Source: Cedecea davisae DSM 4568 (GTDB lineage: Bacteria; Pseudomonadota; Gammaproteobacteria; Enterobacterales; Enterobacteriaceae). Taken from it: DNA of 64,000 bases. Every line of letters starts with the position of its first letter. Within the stretch, counting starts at the first letter, position 1. Shown one piece after another: positions 47,893-55,877 of this stretch. Location: positions 158,014 through 222,013 of the forward strand of contig NZ_KE161030.1 of NCBI RefSeq assembly GCF_000412335.2, written 5' to 3'. The notes beneath the pieces are model-generated. The model was not told the DNA's origin. It saw nothing but the letters and a program-made list of their open reading frames with translations, and ran no database searches. The position numbers and the translations under genes are program-made.

Positions 47893-48996
47893 ATGTTTGA
47901 CCTGATCCTGCGCCAGGCGCGGCTGGTGGACGATACCGTTATCGATATCGCCCTGAAGGACGGCAAAATTGCCGCTTTGGGTAAGATTGCGGGCGCAGCA
48001 AGTGAAGAGCGCCAGCTGAACGGAGAATACTACGTCAGCGCCGGCTGGATTGACTCCCACGTCCACTGTTATCCCAAATCCCCTATCTACCACGATGAAC
48101 CTGACAGCGTGGGCATTCACACCGGCGTGACGACCGTAATCGATGCGGGCAGCACCGGGGCTGATGACGTAGACGACTTCTATCAAATCACCCGCAGTGC
48201 CGCGACCGAAGTCTACGCCTTGCTGAATATTTCCCGCGTCGGGCTGATAGCCCAGAACGAGCTGTCGAATATGAACAATATCGACGGCGACGCGGTACGC
48301 GAGGCGGTGAAGCGCCTCCCTGATTTTATCGTCGGCCTGAAAGCGCGAATGAGCAGCAGCGTAGTCGGCGAAAACGGCATTGCGCCATTGGTGAGAGCGA
48401 AAGAAATTCAGAAAGAGAATGGCGATTTGCCGCTGATGGTTCACATCGGCAATAACCCGCCGGATCTTGACGAAGTGGCCGAGCTGCTCACCAGCGGCGA
48501 CATTATCACCCACTGCTATAACGGCAAACCTAACCGCATTCTGAACCCGGCAGGCCAGCTTCGTGCTTGCGTTTCCCGGGCGATTCAGCGCGGCGTGCGG
48601 CTGGATGTTGGCCACGGTACTGCCAGCTTCAGTTTTGAAGTGGCGCGAGTAGCTATCCAGCAGGGCATTTTGCCGCACAGCATCAGCTCGGATATCTACT
48701 GCCGCAACCGCATTAGCGGCCCGGTACATTCCCTGGGGGCGGTGATGTCGAAATTCCTCTCCATCGGCCTGTCGCTACCGCAGGTTATTGACTGCGTGAC
48801 TTCCCACGCTGCCGACGGGCTGAGGTTGAAAAACAAAGGCCGCCTGGCCGTTGGGCTGGACGGCGACCTGACCCTCTTTGAACTGCGCCGCGAGCCAACC
48901 GTCTTTACCGATGCCGAACAGCAGACGCTGACGGGCGATCGGGCGCTGGTGGCGCTTGCCGTGGTGCGCGCCGGGAAGTGGTTTGACTGTGAATAA
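47893..48996 (+). CDS. Amidohydrolase/deacetylase family metallohydrolase (EF_0837 type)
   Basis: 367 residues starting MFDLILRQARLVDDTVIDIA. The amidohydrolase metal motif HVHCY (in GWIDSHVHCYPKSP) near residue 57, an HIGNNPPDLDEVAELL segment and a C-terminal HAADGLRLKNKGRLAVGLDG strip are typical of dihydroorotase/N-acetylglucosamine-6-phosphate deacetylase-like enzymes. In this context it may remove an acetyl group from the imported sugar acid. A GGAG lies upstream. Confidence 0.82.
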   Translation: MFDLILRQARLVDDTVIDIALKDGKIAALGKIAGAASEERQLNGEYYVSAGWIDSHVHCYPKSPIYHDEPDSVGIHTGVTTVIDAGSTGADDVDDFYQITRSAATEVYALLNISRVGLIAQNELSNMNNIDGDAVREAVKRLPDFIVGLKARMSSSVVGENGIAPLVRAKEIQKENGDLPLMVHIGNNPPDLDEVAELLTSGDIITHCYNGKPNRILNPAGQLRACVSRAIQRGVRLDVGHGTASFSFEVARVAIQQGILPHSISSDIYCRNRISGPVHSLGAVMSKFLSIGLSLPQVIDCVTSHAADGLRLKNKGRLAVGLDGDLTLFELRREPTVFTDAEQQTLTGDRALVALAVVRAGKWFDCE

Positions 48997-49009
48997 GGGA
49001 GAGCAGAAC

Positions 49010-50122
49010 ATGTCTTCGATTTATGAGAAATACAATTTAAAACAAGTGATTAATGCTTCAGGCCGCATGACCGCATTGGGCGTTTCTACCCCACGCCCGG
49101 AAGTGGTTGAAGCGGTGACCACCGGCATGAATCATTATTTCGAAATGAAGGATCTGGTGAATAAAACCGGAGCCTACATTGCCGGGTTGCTCGACGTTGA
49201 AGCGGCGACCGTGGTTTCCTGCGCTTCTGCGGGTATCGCCCAGTCCGTGGCGGCGGTGCTGGTGAAAGATAATCAGTGGCTGATTGAGAACCTGCACGCG
49301 GCTCCTCTGGAGAATAACGAAATCGTGCTGCCAAAAGGGCACAACGTTAACTTTGGCGCACCGGTCGGCACGATGGTCAACCTCGGCGGCGGCAAAATTG
49401 TTGAAGCGGGTTACGCCAACGAATGTTCAGCCGACCAGCTTGCAGCGGCCATCTCTCCGCGCACGGCGGCGATTCTGTATATCAAATCCCACCATTCGGT
49501 GCAGAAAAGCATGCTCAGCGTTGAGCAGGCCGTGGTCGTCGCGCGTAAACACAATCTGCCGCTGATCGTTGATGCTGCGGCGGAAGAAGACCTGGCATGC
49601 TATTACCGTGCCGGTGCCGACCTGGTTATCTACAGCGGCGCGAAAGCCATTGAAGGGCCAACCAGCGGGTTGGTCATCGGTAAAGAGCAGTACGTTGAAT
49701 GGGTAAAACTGCAAACCGGCGGTATTGGCCGTGCGATGAAGGTCGGCAAAGAAGGCATTCTCGGCCTGACCTGCGCCATTGAGCATTACCTTAGCGCGGC
49801 GAAAGAGAGCGGTGCGGAAATGGTCGCGAAGATGACGCCCTTTATCGAGAACCTGAATACGATTAACGGCGTAACCGCTCGTGTTGTCTGGGATTCCGCT
49901 GGCCGTGATATCGCACGCAGTGAAATTAAATTCGATGAAGCGACCGTCGGCATCAGCACCGGCGAGCTGGTGGGCGCGTTGAAGCAGGGCGAATACGCCA
50001 TCTACTTCCGCGGCTACAAAGCTAACGAAGGCATTATCGAAGCGGATGTGCGCAGCGTGAGCGCGGCACAGCTGGAGATTATTTACCGCTGCATTAAAGC
50101 GCTGGTAAGCAAGGAGAAATAA
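49010..50122 (+). CDS. DgaE-type PLP-dependent ammonia-lyase (D-glucosaminate-6-phosphate ammonia-lyase family)
   Basis: 370 residues from ATG 49010 (MSSIYEKYNLKQVINASGRM), with GGGAGAG upstream. SelA-like PLP fold: ASGRMTALGVSTPRPEVVEA, VVSCASAGIAQSVAAVLVKD, and the PLP lysine probably in DLVIYSGAKAIEGPTSG. DgaE removes ammonia from D-glucosaminate-6-phosphate to give 2-keto-3-deoxygluconate-6-phosphate. The aldolase gene next door supports this. Substrate identity here is inferred. Confidence 0.82.
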   Translation: MSSIYEKYNLKQVINASGRMTALGVSTPRPEVVEAVTTGMNHYFEMKDLVNKTGAYIAGLLDVEAATVVSCASAGIAQSVAAVLVKDNQWLIENLHAAPLENNEIVLPKGHNVNFGAPVGTMVNLGGGKIVEAGYANECSADQLAAAISPRTAAILYIKSHHSVQKSMLSVEQAVVVARKHNLPLIVDAAAEEDLACYYRAGADLVIYSGAKAIEGPTSGLVIGKEQYVEWVKLQTGGIGRAMKVGKEGILGLTCAIEHYLSAAKESGAEMVAKMTPFIENLNTINGVTARVVWDSAGRDIARSEIKFDEATVGISTGELVGALKQGEYAIYFRGYKANEGIIEADVRSVSAAQLEIIYRCIKALVSKEK

Positions 50123-50124
50123 GC

Positions 50125-50865
50125 ATGAAACTGACCCCAAATTTTTATCGTGACCGCGTCTGTCTCAACGTGCTGGCAGGCTCTAAAGAGAATGCTAAAG
50201 ACATTTATCAGGCGGCGGAAGGCCATGTGCTGGTCGGCGTGCTTTCTAAAAACTACCCGGATGTACCAAGCGCGGTTGCCGATATGCGCGACTACGCGGC
50301 GCTGATTGATAACGCGCTGTCCGTCGGGCTGGGCGCGGGCGATCCGAATCAGTCGGCAATGGTGAGCGAGATTTCCGGCCAGATCCAGCCGCAGCACGTC
50401 AACCAGGTGTTTACCGGCGTAGGCACCAGCCGCGCGCTGCTGGGCCAGAACGAAAGCGTGGTCAACGGCCTGGTTTCACCGACCGGCACCGTCGGCATGG
50501 TAAAAATCTCCACCGGGCCGTTAAGCTCGGGTGCGGCGGACGGCATCGTGCCGGTAGAAACTGCCATTGCGCTGCTGAAAGATATGGGCGGTAGCTCAAT
50601 CAAATACTTCCCGATGGGCGGGCTGGAATGCCGCGCTGAATATCAGGCCGTAGCAGAAGCCTGCGCGAAGCATGACTTCTGGCTGGAGCCAACTGGCGGT
50701 ATCGATCTGGAAAACTTTGAGGAGATCCTGAAGATTGCGCTGGACGCGGGCGTGAGCAAAGTGATCCCACATATCTACAGCTCGATTATCGACAAAGCCA
50801 GCGGTAATACTCGCCCGGCTGACGTGGCGACGCTGCTGGCGATGACGAAGAAGCTGGTGGGGTAA
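50125..50865 (+). CDS. DgaF/KDPG-type aldolase (EF_0839 type)
   Basis: 246 residues starting MKLTPNFYRDRVCLNVLAGS. It resembles DgaF, a KDPG-type class I aldolase: VETAIALLKDMGGSSIKYFP carries the lysine expected to form the Schiff base, followed by GGLECRAEYQAVAEACAKHD. It should split 2-keto-3-deoxygluconate-6-phosphate to pyruvate and glyceraldehyde-3-phosphate. Two bases separate it from the lyase gene. Confidence 0.85.
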   Translation: MKLTPNFYRDRVCLNVLAGSKENAKDIYQAAEGHVLVGVLSKNYPDVPSAVADMRDYAALIDNALSVGLGAGDPNQSAMVSEISGQIQPQHVNQVFTGVGTSRALLGQNESVVNGLVSPTGTVGMVKISTGPLSSGAADGIVPVETAIALLKDMGGSSIKYFPMGGLECRAEYQAVAEACAKHDFWLEPTGGIDLENFEEILKIALDAGVSKVIPHIYSSIIDKASGNTRPADVATLLAMTKKLVG

Positions 50866-50875
50866 AGCACTGTTT

Positions 50876-51014
50876 CCCCTCACCCCGACCCTCTCCCCAA
50901 AGGGGTGAGGGGGAAAAGAAAGATCCCCTTTTCTCATAGGAGATAGGGGAAAAGTAGGTTGATGTGAAATAGAAAGATCCCCTCTCCCTTTTAGGGAGAG
51001 GGTTAGGGTGAGGG
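50876..51014. repeat. REP-like palindromic repeat with terminal inverted repeats
   Basis: The left end CCCTCACCCCGACCCTCTCC and the right end (reverse complement CCCTCACCCTAACCCTCTCC) match at 19 of 21 positions. Between them lie an additional CCCCTCTCCC-TTTT-AGGGAGAGGG-type hairpin and A-rich spacer. The element separates the operon end from the lactonase gene and may terminate or process the transcript. Confidence 0.82.
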
Positions 51015-51050
51015 TATAATCCTCATCAACCACATTTCGAGGATCAACGC

Positions 51051-52202
51051 ATGTCTGCACGCACTCTGCTTGTTGCTTCATTTGCCTTACTTGCCGCTGG
51101 AAACAGCGCGGCGCAAAGCCATTATGCCTGGGTCGGCACCTACAACCCAAACGGCGAAGGGCTTTATCGCTTCCTGGTTGACGCTAAGACCGGCGCGCTG
51201 AGCGATAAAACGCTGGTCAGCTCGCTGCCTAACGCCGCGCAGCTTACGGCGTCGCAGGACGGCAAAACGCTTTATGTTGCCAGCGAAGCGGAGAAAGGCG
51301 TGATAGCGGCATTGCGCGTTGGCGATGACGGCAGCGTGACCGAGCTGAACCAGGTCTCCTCCGGCGGTGCGGGACCGGTGTATCTCTCGCTAACGCCTCA
51401 GGGCAAGCACCTGCTGGTGGCAAACTATATTAGCGGCTCTATCGCCGTGCTGCCGGTGAATGCCGACGGCAGCCTGCAAGAAGCCAGCGATAAGCATCAG
51501 GACAGCGGCGAGCCGGGGGAGGCAAAACCGGAGGCTGCGGCAGAAGGCAGCTTTGCGGCCAGCGATCATAACGGGGCGCATGCGCACATGATTGCCGCCG
51601 ATCCGAGCGGGAAGTTCGTCTTCTCAACCGATCTGGGTCTGGATCGAGTCTATCAATATCGTTTCGATCAGAGCAAAGGCTCGCTGGAGCCGAACGATCC
51701 GCCGTTTATTGCCGCGTCATCCAAAGGCGCTGGGCCACGTCATTTTGTCTTTTCTGCCGACGGTTCAGGCCTGTGGCTGATTAACGAAGAGGCCTCTACG
51801 CTTACTCACTACAAGCTGGATGGTGGCAAGGGTACGCTGAGCGAAGGCAAAACAATTTCGGCGCTGCCGAAGGGGTATAAGGGCACGAGTTTCGCGGCAG
51901 GCCTGGTGCTTAGCCGGGACGGCAAGCAGCTGTATGTTGCCAACCGGCTGCATAACAGCATCGCCCATTTTAGCGTGGCGGCGAACGGCGAGTTAACGCA
52001 TCAGGATGATGTCTGGACGCGGGGCGATTACCCGCGCGGATTGACGCTGGACGGCAGCGGTAAGCATCTCTACGCCCTGAATCAGCGCAGTGACAATATC
52101 ACCCGCTTTAGCGTGGCGCCGGGGAGCGGTAAATTGACCTTTATCGAGGATTATACGGCGGTGGGAAGTCCGTCGCAGATGGTCTTCACCCCGTTTAAGT
52201 AG
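51051..52202 (+). CDS. Exported lactonase (beta-propeller, 6-phosphogluconolactonase-like)
   Basis: 383 residues with signal peptide MSARTLLVASFALLAAGNSA plus AQ. Seven-bladed beta-propeller text of the lactonase family (Pgl/YbhE type): YAWVGTYNPNGEGLYRF, DGKTLYVASEAEKGVIAALR, GPRHFVFSADGSGLWLINEE, GDYPRGLTLDGSGKHLYAL. The export signal means it acts in the periplasm, unlike cytosolic Pgl. In this operon it could open sugar lactones to aldonic acids for uptake. Confidence 0.82.
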   Translation: MSARTLLVASFALLAAGNSAAQSHYAWVGTYNPNGEGLYRFLVDAKTGALSDKTLVSSLPNAAQLTASQDGKTLYVASEAEKGVIAALRVGDDGSVTELNQVSSGGAGPVYLSLTPQGKHLLVANYISGSIAVLPVNADGSLQEASDKHQDSGEPGEAKPEAAAEGSFAASDHNGAHAHMIAADPSGKFVFSTDLGLDRVYQYRFDQSKGSLEPNDPPFIAASSKGAGPRHFVFSADGSGLWLINEEASTLTHYKLDGGKGTLSEGKTISALPKGYKGTSFAAGLVLSRDGKQLYVANRLHNSIAHFSVAANGELTHQDDVWTRGDYPRGLTLDGSGKHLYALNQRSDNITRFSVAPGSGKLTFIEDYTAVGSPSQMVFTPFK

Positions 52203-52248
52203 AGCAGGACGGAGCGCCAGCGCGCTCCGCTAACCAAAGGAAACGGTT

Positions 52249-54159
52249 GTGAGATTTCCCAATCAACGTCTGGCTCAACTCTTTGAGATGCTGCAAAACG
52301 AAACGCTGCCCCAGGATGAACTGGCGCGGCGTTTGTCGGTTTCTACCCGCACGGTACGGGCCGATATTACGGCGCTCAATGCCCTGATGGCAGGCTTTGG
52401 CGCGCAGTTTACGCTGACCCGCGGCGCGGGTTATCAGCTGAATATTGAGGATGCCGAACGTTACGGAGAACTGGTTCAGCACCGGCCGCGCCAGCTTCGC
52501 ATCCCGCGCACTTCGCCGGAACGTGTGCATTATCTGGTGGTACGTTTTCTGACGGCGGCATTTTCGCTCAAGCTGGAAGATTTGGCCGAGGAGTGGTTCG
52601 TCAGCCGGGCGACGTTACAAAGCGATATGGCCGAAGTCCGCGAGTGGTTTACGCGCTACCATTTGACCATAGAAACTCGCCCGCGCCACGGCATGAAGCT
52701 GTTTGGCAGCGAGATGTCGATTCGCGCCTGCCTGACGGACTTGCTCTGGCAGCTGACGCTGGAAGACAGCGAAAATCCTTTGCTGACGGAAGAAGCACTC
52801 AACGCAGGCGTTCCTGAGCTGCTAGCCGGGCCGCTGCATGACTGTTTTACCCGCTGCCGGATTCGCTTAACCGACGAGGGCGAGCAGTTTATTCGTCTCT
52901 ATTGCTCGGTGGCGGTACGCCGCATTAGCGAAGGTTATCCGCTGCCGGAATTCACCGCTGATAACGTGGATGTCCAGGTAAAAGAGGCCGCTCGCCAGAT
53001 AGCCGCATTGCTACAAAAGCTGGCGGGTAAACCGCTCTCCGAAGCAGAAGAGCAGTGGCTACAGGTGCACATCGCCGCGCGCCAGGTGCAGGAAGTTGCG
53101 CCCAGCGCTATCAGCGCCGACGACGATGAGGCGCTGGTAAACTACATCCTGCGCTACATCAACACCCACTATAACTACAATCTGCTGGGCGACGAGCAGC
53201 TGCACGCCGACCTGCTCACCCATATCAAAACCATGATTACCCGGGTGCGCTACCAGATAAATATTCCTAACCCGCTGTTGGCCAATATTAAGCAGCACTA
53301 CCCGCTGGCCTATGACATGACGCTGGCGGCGGTATCGAGCTGGGGCAAATACACCCCGTATGCGATAAGTGAAAACGAAATTGGTTTTCTGGTGCTGCAT
53401 ATCGGCGTCGGGCTGGAGCGCCATTACAACATTGGCTACCAGCGCCACCCGCGCGTACTGCTGGTTTGCGATACCGGCAACTCCACGGTGCGCATGCTCC
53501 AGGCCATGCTGATGCGTAAATATCCGCAGGTAGAAATCACCAGTATCATCTCGTTGCGCGACTATGAGCAGTTGGAAAGCGTGGAGGCGGATTTTGTTAT
53601 CAGCACCGCGCGCATAGCCGAAAAGGAAAAGCCGGTAGTGCTGATGGCTCCGTTCCCGACCGATTATCAGCTCGAGCAGCTCGGCAAGCTGGTGCTGGTG
53701 GACAGAACGCGGCCTTACATGCTGGAGAAATTTTTTGATGCCAGCCATTTCCGCATCATCGACGGCCCAATGACCCAGCAGCAGCTCTTTATGACGCTCT
53801 GTGAACAGCTGGAGCGTGAGGGCGTTGTGGATGCCGATTTCCATCCTTCCGTGGTGGAGCGCGAGGCGATTGTTAGCACCATGCTCGGAGAAGGCATTGC
53901 TCTGCCGCACTCCCTGGGGCTGCTGGCGAAGAAAACGGTGGTCTACACCGTGCTGGCGCCGGAGGGGATTAGCTGGGGCGACGAGACGGCGCACGTTATC
54001 TTCCTGCTGGCTATCAGCAAGAGCGAGTATGAAGAGGCGATGGCAATTTACGATTTATTTGTGACGTTCTTGCGGGAGCGGGCGATGGTTCGACTGCGTG
54101 ACAGCAAGGATTTTGCCAGCTTTAAGGCGGTGGCGATGGAGTGCCTGAGTAAGCTGTAA
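52249..54159 (+). CDS. PRD-containing transcriptional activator with EIIB- and EIIA-like domains
   Basis: 636 residues from GTG 52249, AAAGGAAA upstream. Order: helix-turn-helix (DELARRLSVSTRTVRADITA, about 20-45), second winged helix (LEDLAEEWFVSRATLQSDMA, about 105-130), two PRDs (about 190-400, with histidines in LLTHIKTMITRVRYQI and FLVLHIGVGLERH), an EIIB-like domain (LLVCDTGNSTVRMLQAML, cysteine near 410) and a C-terminal EIIA domain (LGEGIALPHSLGLL with its histidine). This is the MtlR/LicR-type activator plan, bound to DNA and tuned by PTS phosphorylation. It follows the lactonase by 46 bp. Confidence 0.88.
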   Translation: MRFPNQRLAQLFEMLQNETLPQDELARRLSVSTRTVRADITALNALMAGFGAQFTLTRGAGYQLNIEDAERYGELVQHRPRQLRIPRTSPERVHYLVVRFLTAAFSLKLEDLAEEWFVSRATLQSDMAEVREWFTRYHLTIETRPRHGMKLFGSEMSIRACLTDLLWQLTLEDSENPLLTEEALNAGVPELLAGPLHDCFTRCRIRLTDEGEQFIRLYCSVAVRRISEGYPLPEFTADNVDVQVKEAARQIAALLQKLAGKPLSEAEEQWLQVHIAARQVQEVAPSAISADDDEALVNYILRYINTHYNYNLLGDEQLHADLLTHIKTMITRVRYQINIPNPLLANIKQHYPLAYDMTLAAVSSWGKYTPYAISENEIGFLVLHIGVGLERHYNIGYQRHPRVLLVCDTGNSTVRMLQAMLMRKYPQVEITSIISLRDYEQLESVEADFVISTARIAEKEKPVVLMAPFPTDYQLEQLGKLVLVDRTRPYMLEKFFDASHFRIIDGPMTQQQLFMTLCEQLEREGVVDADFHPSVVEREAIVSTMLGEGIALPHSLGLLAKKTVVYTVLAPEGISWGDETAHVIFLLAISKSEYEEAMAIYDLFVTFLRERAMVRLRDSKDFASFKAVAMECLSKL

Positions 54160-54169
54160 ATGTAGTTGG

Positions 54170-54257
54170 CCCTCACCCCGGGGAAAGTATAGAGGCAATT
54201 CAATCTGATAGCTGGTGTTATCCCCTCTCCCCTGTGGGGAGAGGGTTAGGGTGAGGG
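54170..54257. repeat. REP-like palindromic repeat between convergent genes
   Basis: CCCTCACCCCG at the left end and GGGTGAGGG at the right, with an inner CCTCTCCCC-TGT-GGGGAGAGG hairpin. It begins 11 bp after the activator stop and ends 5 bp before the dolP stop, so it fills the convergent gap and can act as terminator for both. Confidence 0.82.
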
Positions 54258-54261
54258 GCAG

Positions 54262-54837
54262 TTATTTCAGGATAGTGAACGCGGTAGTTACGTGCTTCAC
54301 GCCGCTCACGCGGCTGGCAATATCGGCCGCAGCCTTGCCTTCACGCTCCGTCACCAGGCCAAGCAGGAACACTTCGCCGTTTTCGGTGGTGACCTTCACG
54401 TTAGACGATTTAACCTGATCGCTGGTCAACAGCTGCGAGCGCACTTTGGTGGTTATCCATGTGTCGCTTGAAGCCGTGCCCAGGCCTACCGGAGCCATGA
54501 TGCGAATTTCGTTATACACTTCGGTGGCGCCGTCTACGCCCAACGCGATTTGCTTGGCGCGGGAAGCCAGTTCAGGGTTCGGAGACTGGCCAGCCAGCAA
54601 CACTTTGCCCTGGTAAGCCGTGACGTTAATACGTGCTTCTTTCTTGATTTGCTCATCCTTGCTGAGCGCGCTGTTCACGCGTAGCTCCAGCGTGCCGTCA
54701 TCAACCTGAGTACCTACGGTACGCGGGTCGGTTGCGGTTTTGGTCGCCACGGCGGCGCTTCCCACAACAACGGCACCGACGCAGCCCTGTAGCAGCAGCG
54801 CGGAAATAAGAACAGCAATTGGCGTAAAGGCCTTCAT
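54262..54837 (-). CDS. dolP: Outer-membrane BON-domain lipoprotein DolP (YraP)
   Basis: 191 residues from ATG 54837 (MKAFTPIAVLISALLLQGCV), the E. coli length; lipobox LQGC. Two BON domains follow (LSKDEQIKKEARINVTAYQG, SSNVKVTTENGEVFLLGLVT). DolP supports outer-membrane integrity and division-site peptidoglycan turnover and interacts with anionic lipids and the BAM complex. It is downstream of diaA as in E. coli. Upstream starts at 54843 and 54915 are not family-like. Confidence 0.95.
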   Translation of the reverse strand: MKAFTPIAVLISALLLQGCVGAVVVGSAAVATKTATDPRTVGTQVDDGTLELRVNSALSKDEQIKKEARINVTAYQGKVLLAGQSPNPELASRAKQIALGVDGATEVYNEIRIMAPVGLGTASSDTWITTKVRSQLLTSDQVKSSNVKVTTENGEVFLLGLVTEREGKAAADIASRVSGVKHVTTAFTILK

Positions 54838-54869
54838 GTTCATTCCTTCTCCTTTCTCAAAGATTGCTA

Positions 54870-55460
54870 TTAACCATCCTGGTGGGGAAATAGCGTATTG
54901 TCGATCAGATCGCATAAACAGTTCACCGTCAGCATGTGCATTTCCTGAATGCGTGCGCTGCGGTGAGAAGGGATGCGGATTTCTACATCCTGCGGCCCTA
55001 ACAGCCCTGCCAGTTCACCCCCGTCATAGCCCGTTAGCGCGACGATTGTCATGTCGCGGGTGACGGCTGCCTCTACCGCTTTGACGATATCACGGCTGTT
55101 ACCTCGGGTGGAAATTGCCAGCAGGACATCTCCGGCATGGCCCAGAGCACGCACCTGTTTGGCGTACACTTCCTCATGCAGGCGATCGTTAGCGATCGCG
55201 GTTAAGACCACATTATCTGCATTAAGTGCAATGGCCGGTAAACTGGGGCGCTCTGTTTCGAAGCGATTGATCATGCTGGCAGCAAAATGCTGTGCGTTGG
55301 CGGCGGAGGTGCCGTTGCCACAACAGAGGATTTTGTTGCCGTTCAACAGAGACTGAACCAGCGTCATTGCGGCACGGGAAATGGCGTCCGGCAGGGCTTC
55401 CGCTGCGGCAATCTGAGTTTGAATACTTTCCGTGAAGCAGACTTTGATTCTTTCGAGCAC
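54870..55460 (-). CDS. diaA: DnaA initiator-associating protein DiaA
   Basis: 196 residues starting [23 protein letters not shown]-domain protein: [20 protein letters not shown] and [21 protein letters not shown] homotetramer that binds DnaA and promotes timely replication initiation at oriC. Lies between yraN and dolP, as in E. coli. Confidence 0.95.
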   Translation of the reverse strand: MLERIKVCFTESIQTQIAAAEALPDAISRAAMTLVQSLLNGNKILCCGNGTSAANAQHFAASMINRFETERPSLPAIALNADNVVLTAIANDRLHEEVYAKQVRALGHAGDVLLAISTRGNSRDIVKAVEAAVTRDMTIVALTGYDGGELAGLLGPQDVEIRIPSHRSARIQEMHMLTVNCLCDLIDNTLFPHQDG

Positions 55461-55481
55461 GTTGATTCTACCTGGAGTTTT

Positions 55482-55877
55482 TTAGATATCGGCGGCAAAC
55501 GCGTTGGTCAGCCACTCTATTTCATTGCCGGTGAAGGCTAACACATCGAAACGGCAATCCACAGTATCAAAACTTTTCCCGCTGCTGCTCAGCCAAACCT
55601 GTGCGGCGTGCAGCAGGCGTTGTTGCTTAGAGCGGGTAACGCTGGCGGCAGCGCCGCCGAACTTATCGTTACGCCGAAAGCGAACTTCAACGAAAACGAT
55701 AATCTGTTGCTGTTTCATTATGAGGTCGAGTTCACCGCCGCGTATGCGCACATTCGAAGCGATAAAGCGCAATCCCTTGCGCTCGAGATAGCGGCGCGCC
55801 TGCTGCTCATAGTGCGCGCCGCTTTGTTGGCGGTTCAGGAAACCGGGACGATCTGGCCCTGACTGAATTGCAGCCAA
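55482..55877 (-). CDS. yraN: UPF0102 protein YraN
   Basis: 131 residues starting [20 protein letters not shown], the E. coli length. Endonuclease-like core [20 protein letters not shown] of the UPF0102 family (restriction-endonuclease-like fold), but the biochemical role is unknown. The start overlaps the end of lpoA by 43 bp. Confidence 0.93.
   Translation of the reverse strand: MAAIQSGPDRPGFLNRQQSGAHYEQQARRYLERKGLRFIASNVRIRGGELDLIMKQQQIIVFVEVRFRRNDKFGGAAASVTRSKQQRLLHAAQVWLSSSGKSFDTVDCRFDVLAFTGNEIEWLTNAFAADI

Noticed and set aside
53059..53994. Leftward 311-codon frame opposite the PRD activator
   Set aside because: Shadow of the activator gene, whose domains are intact.
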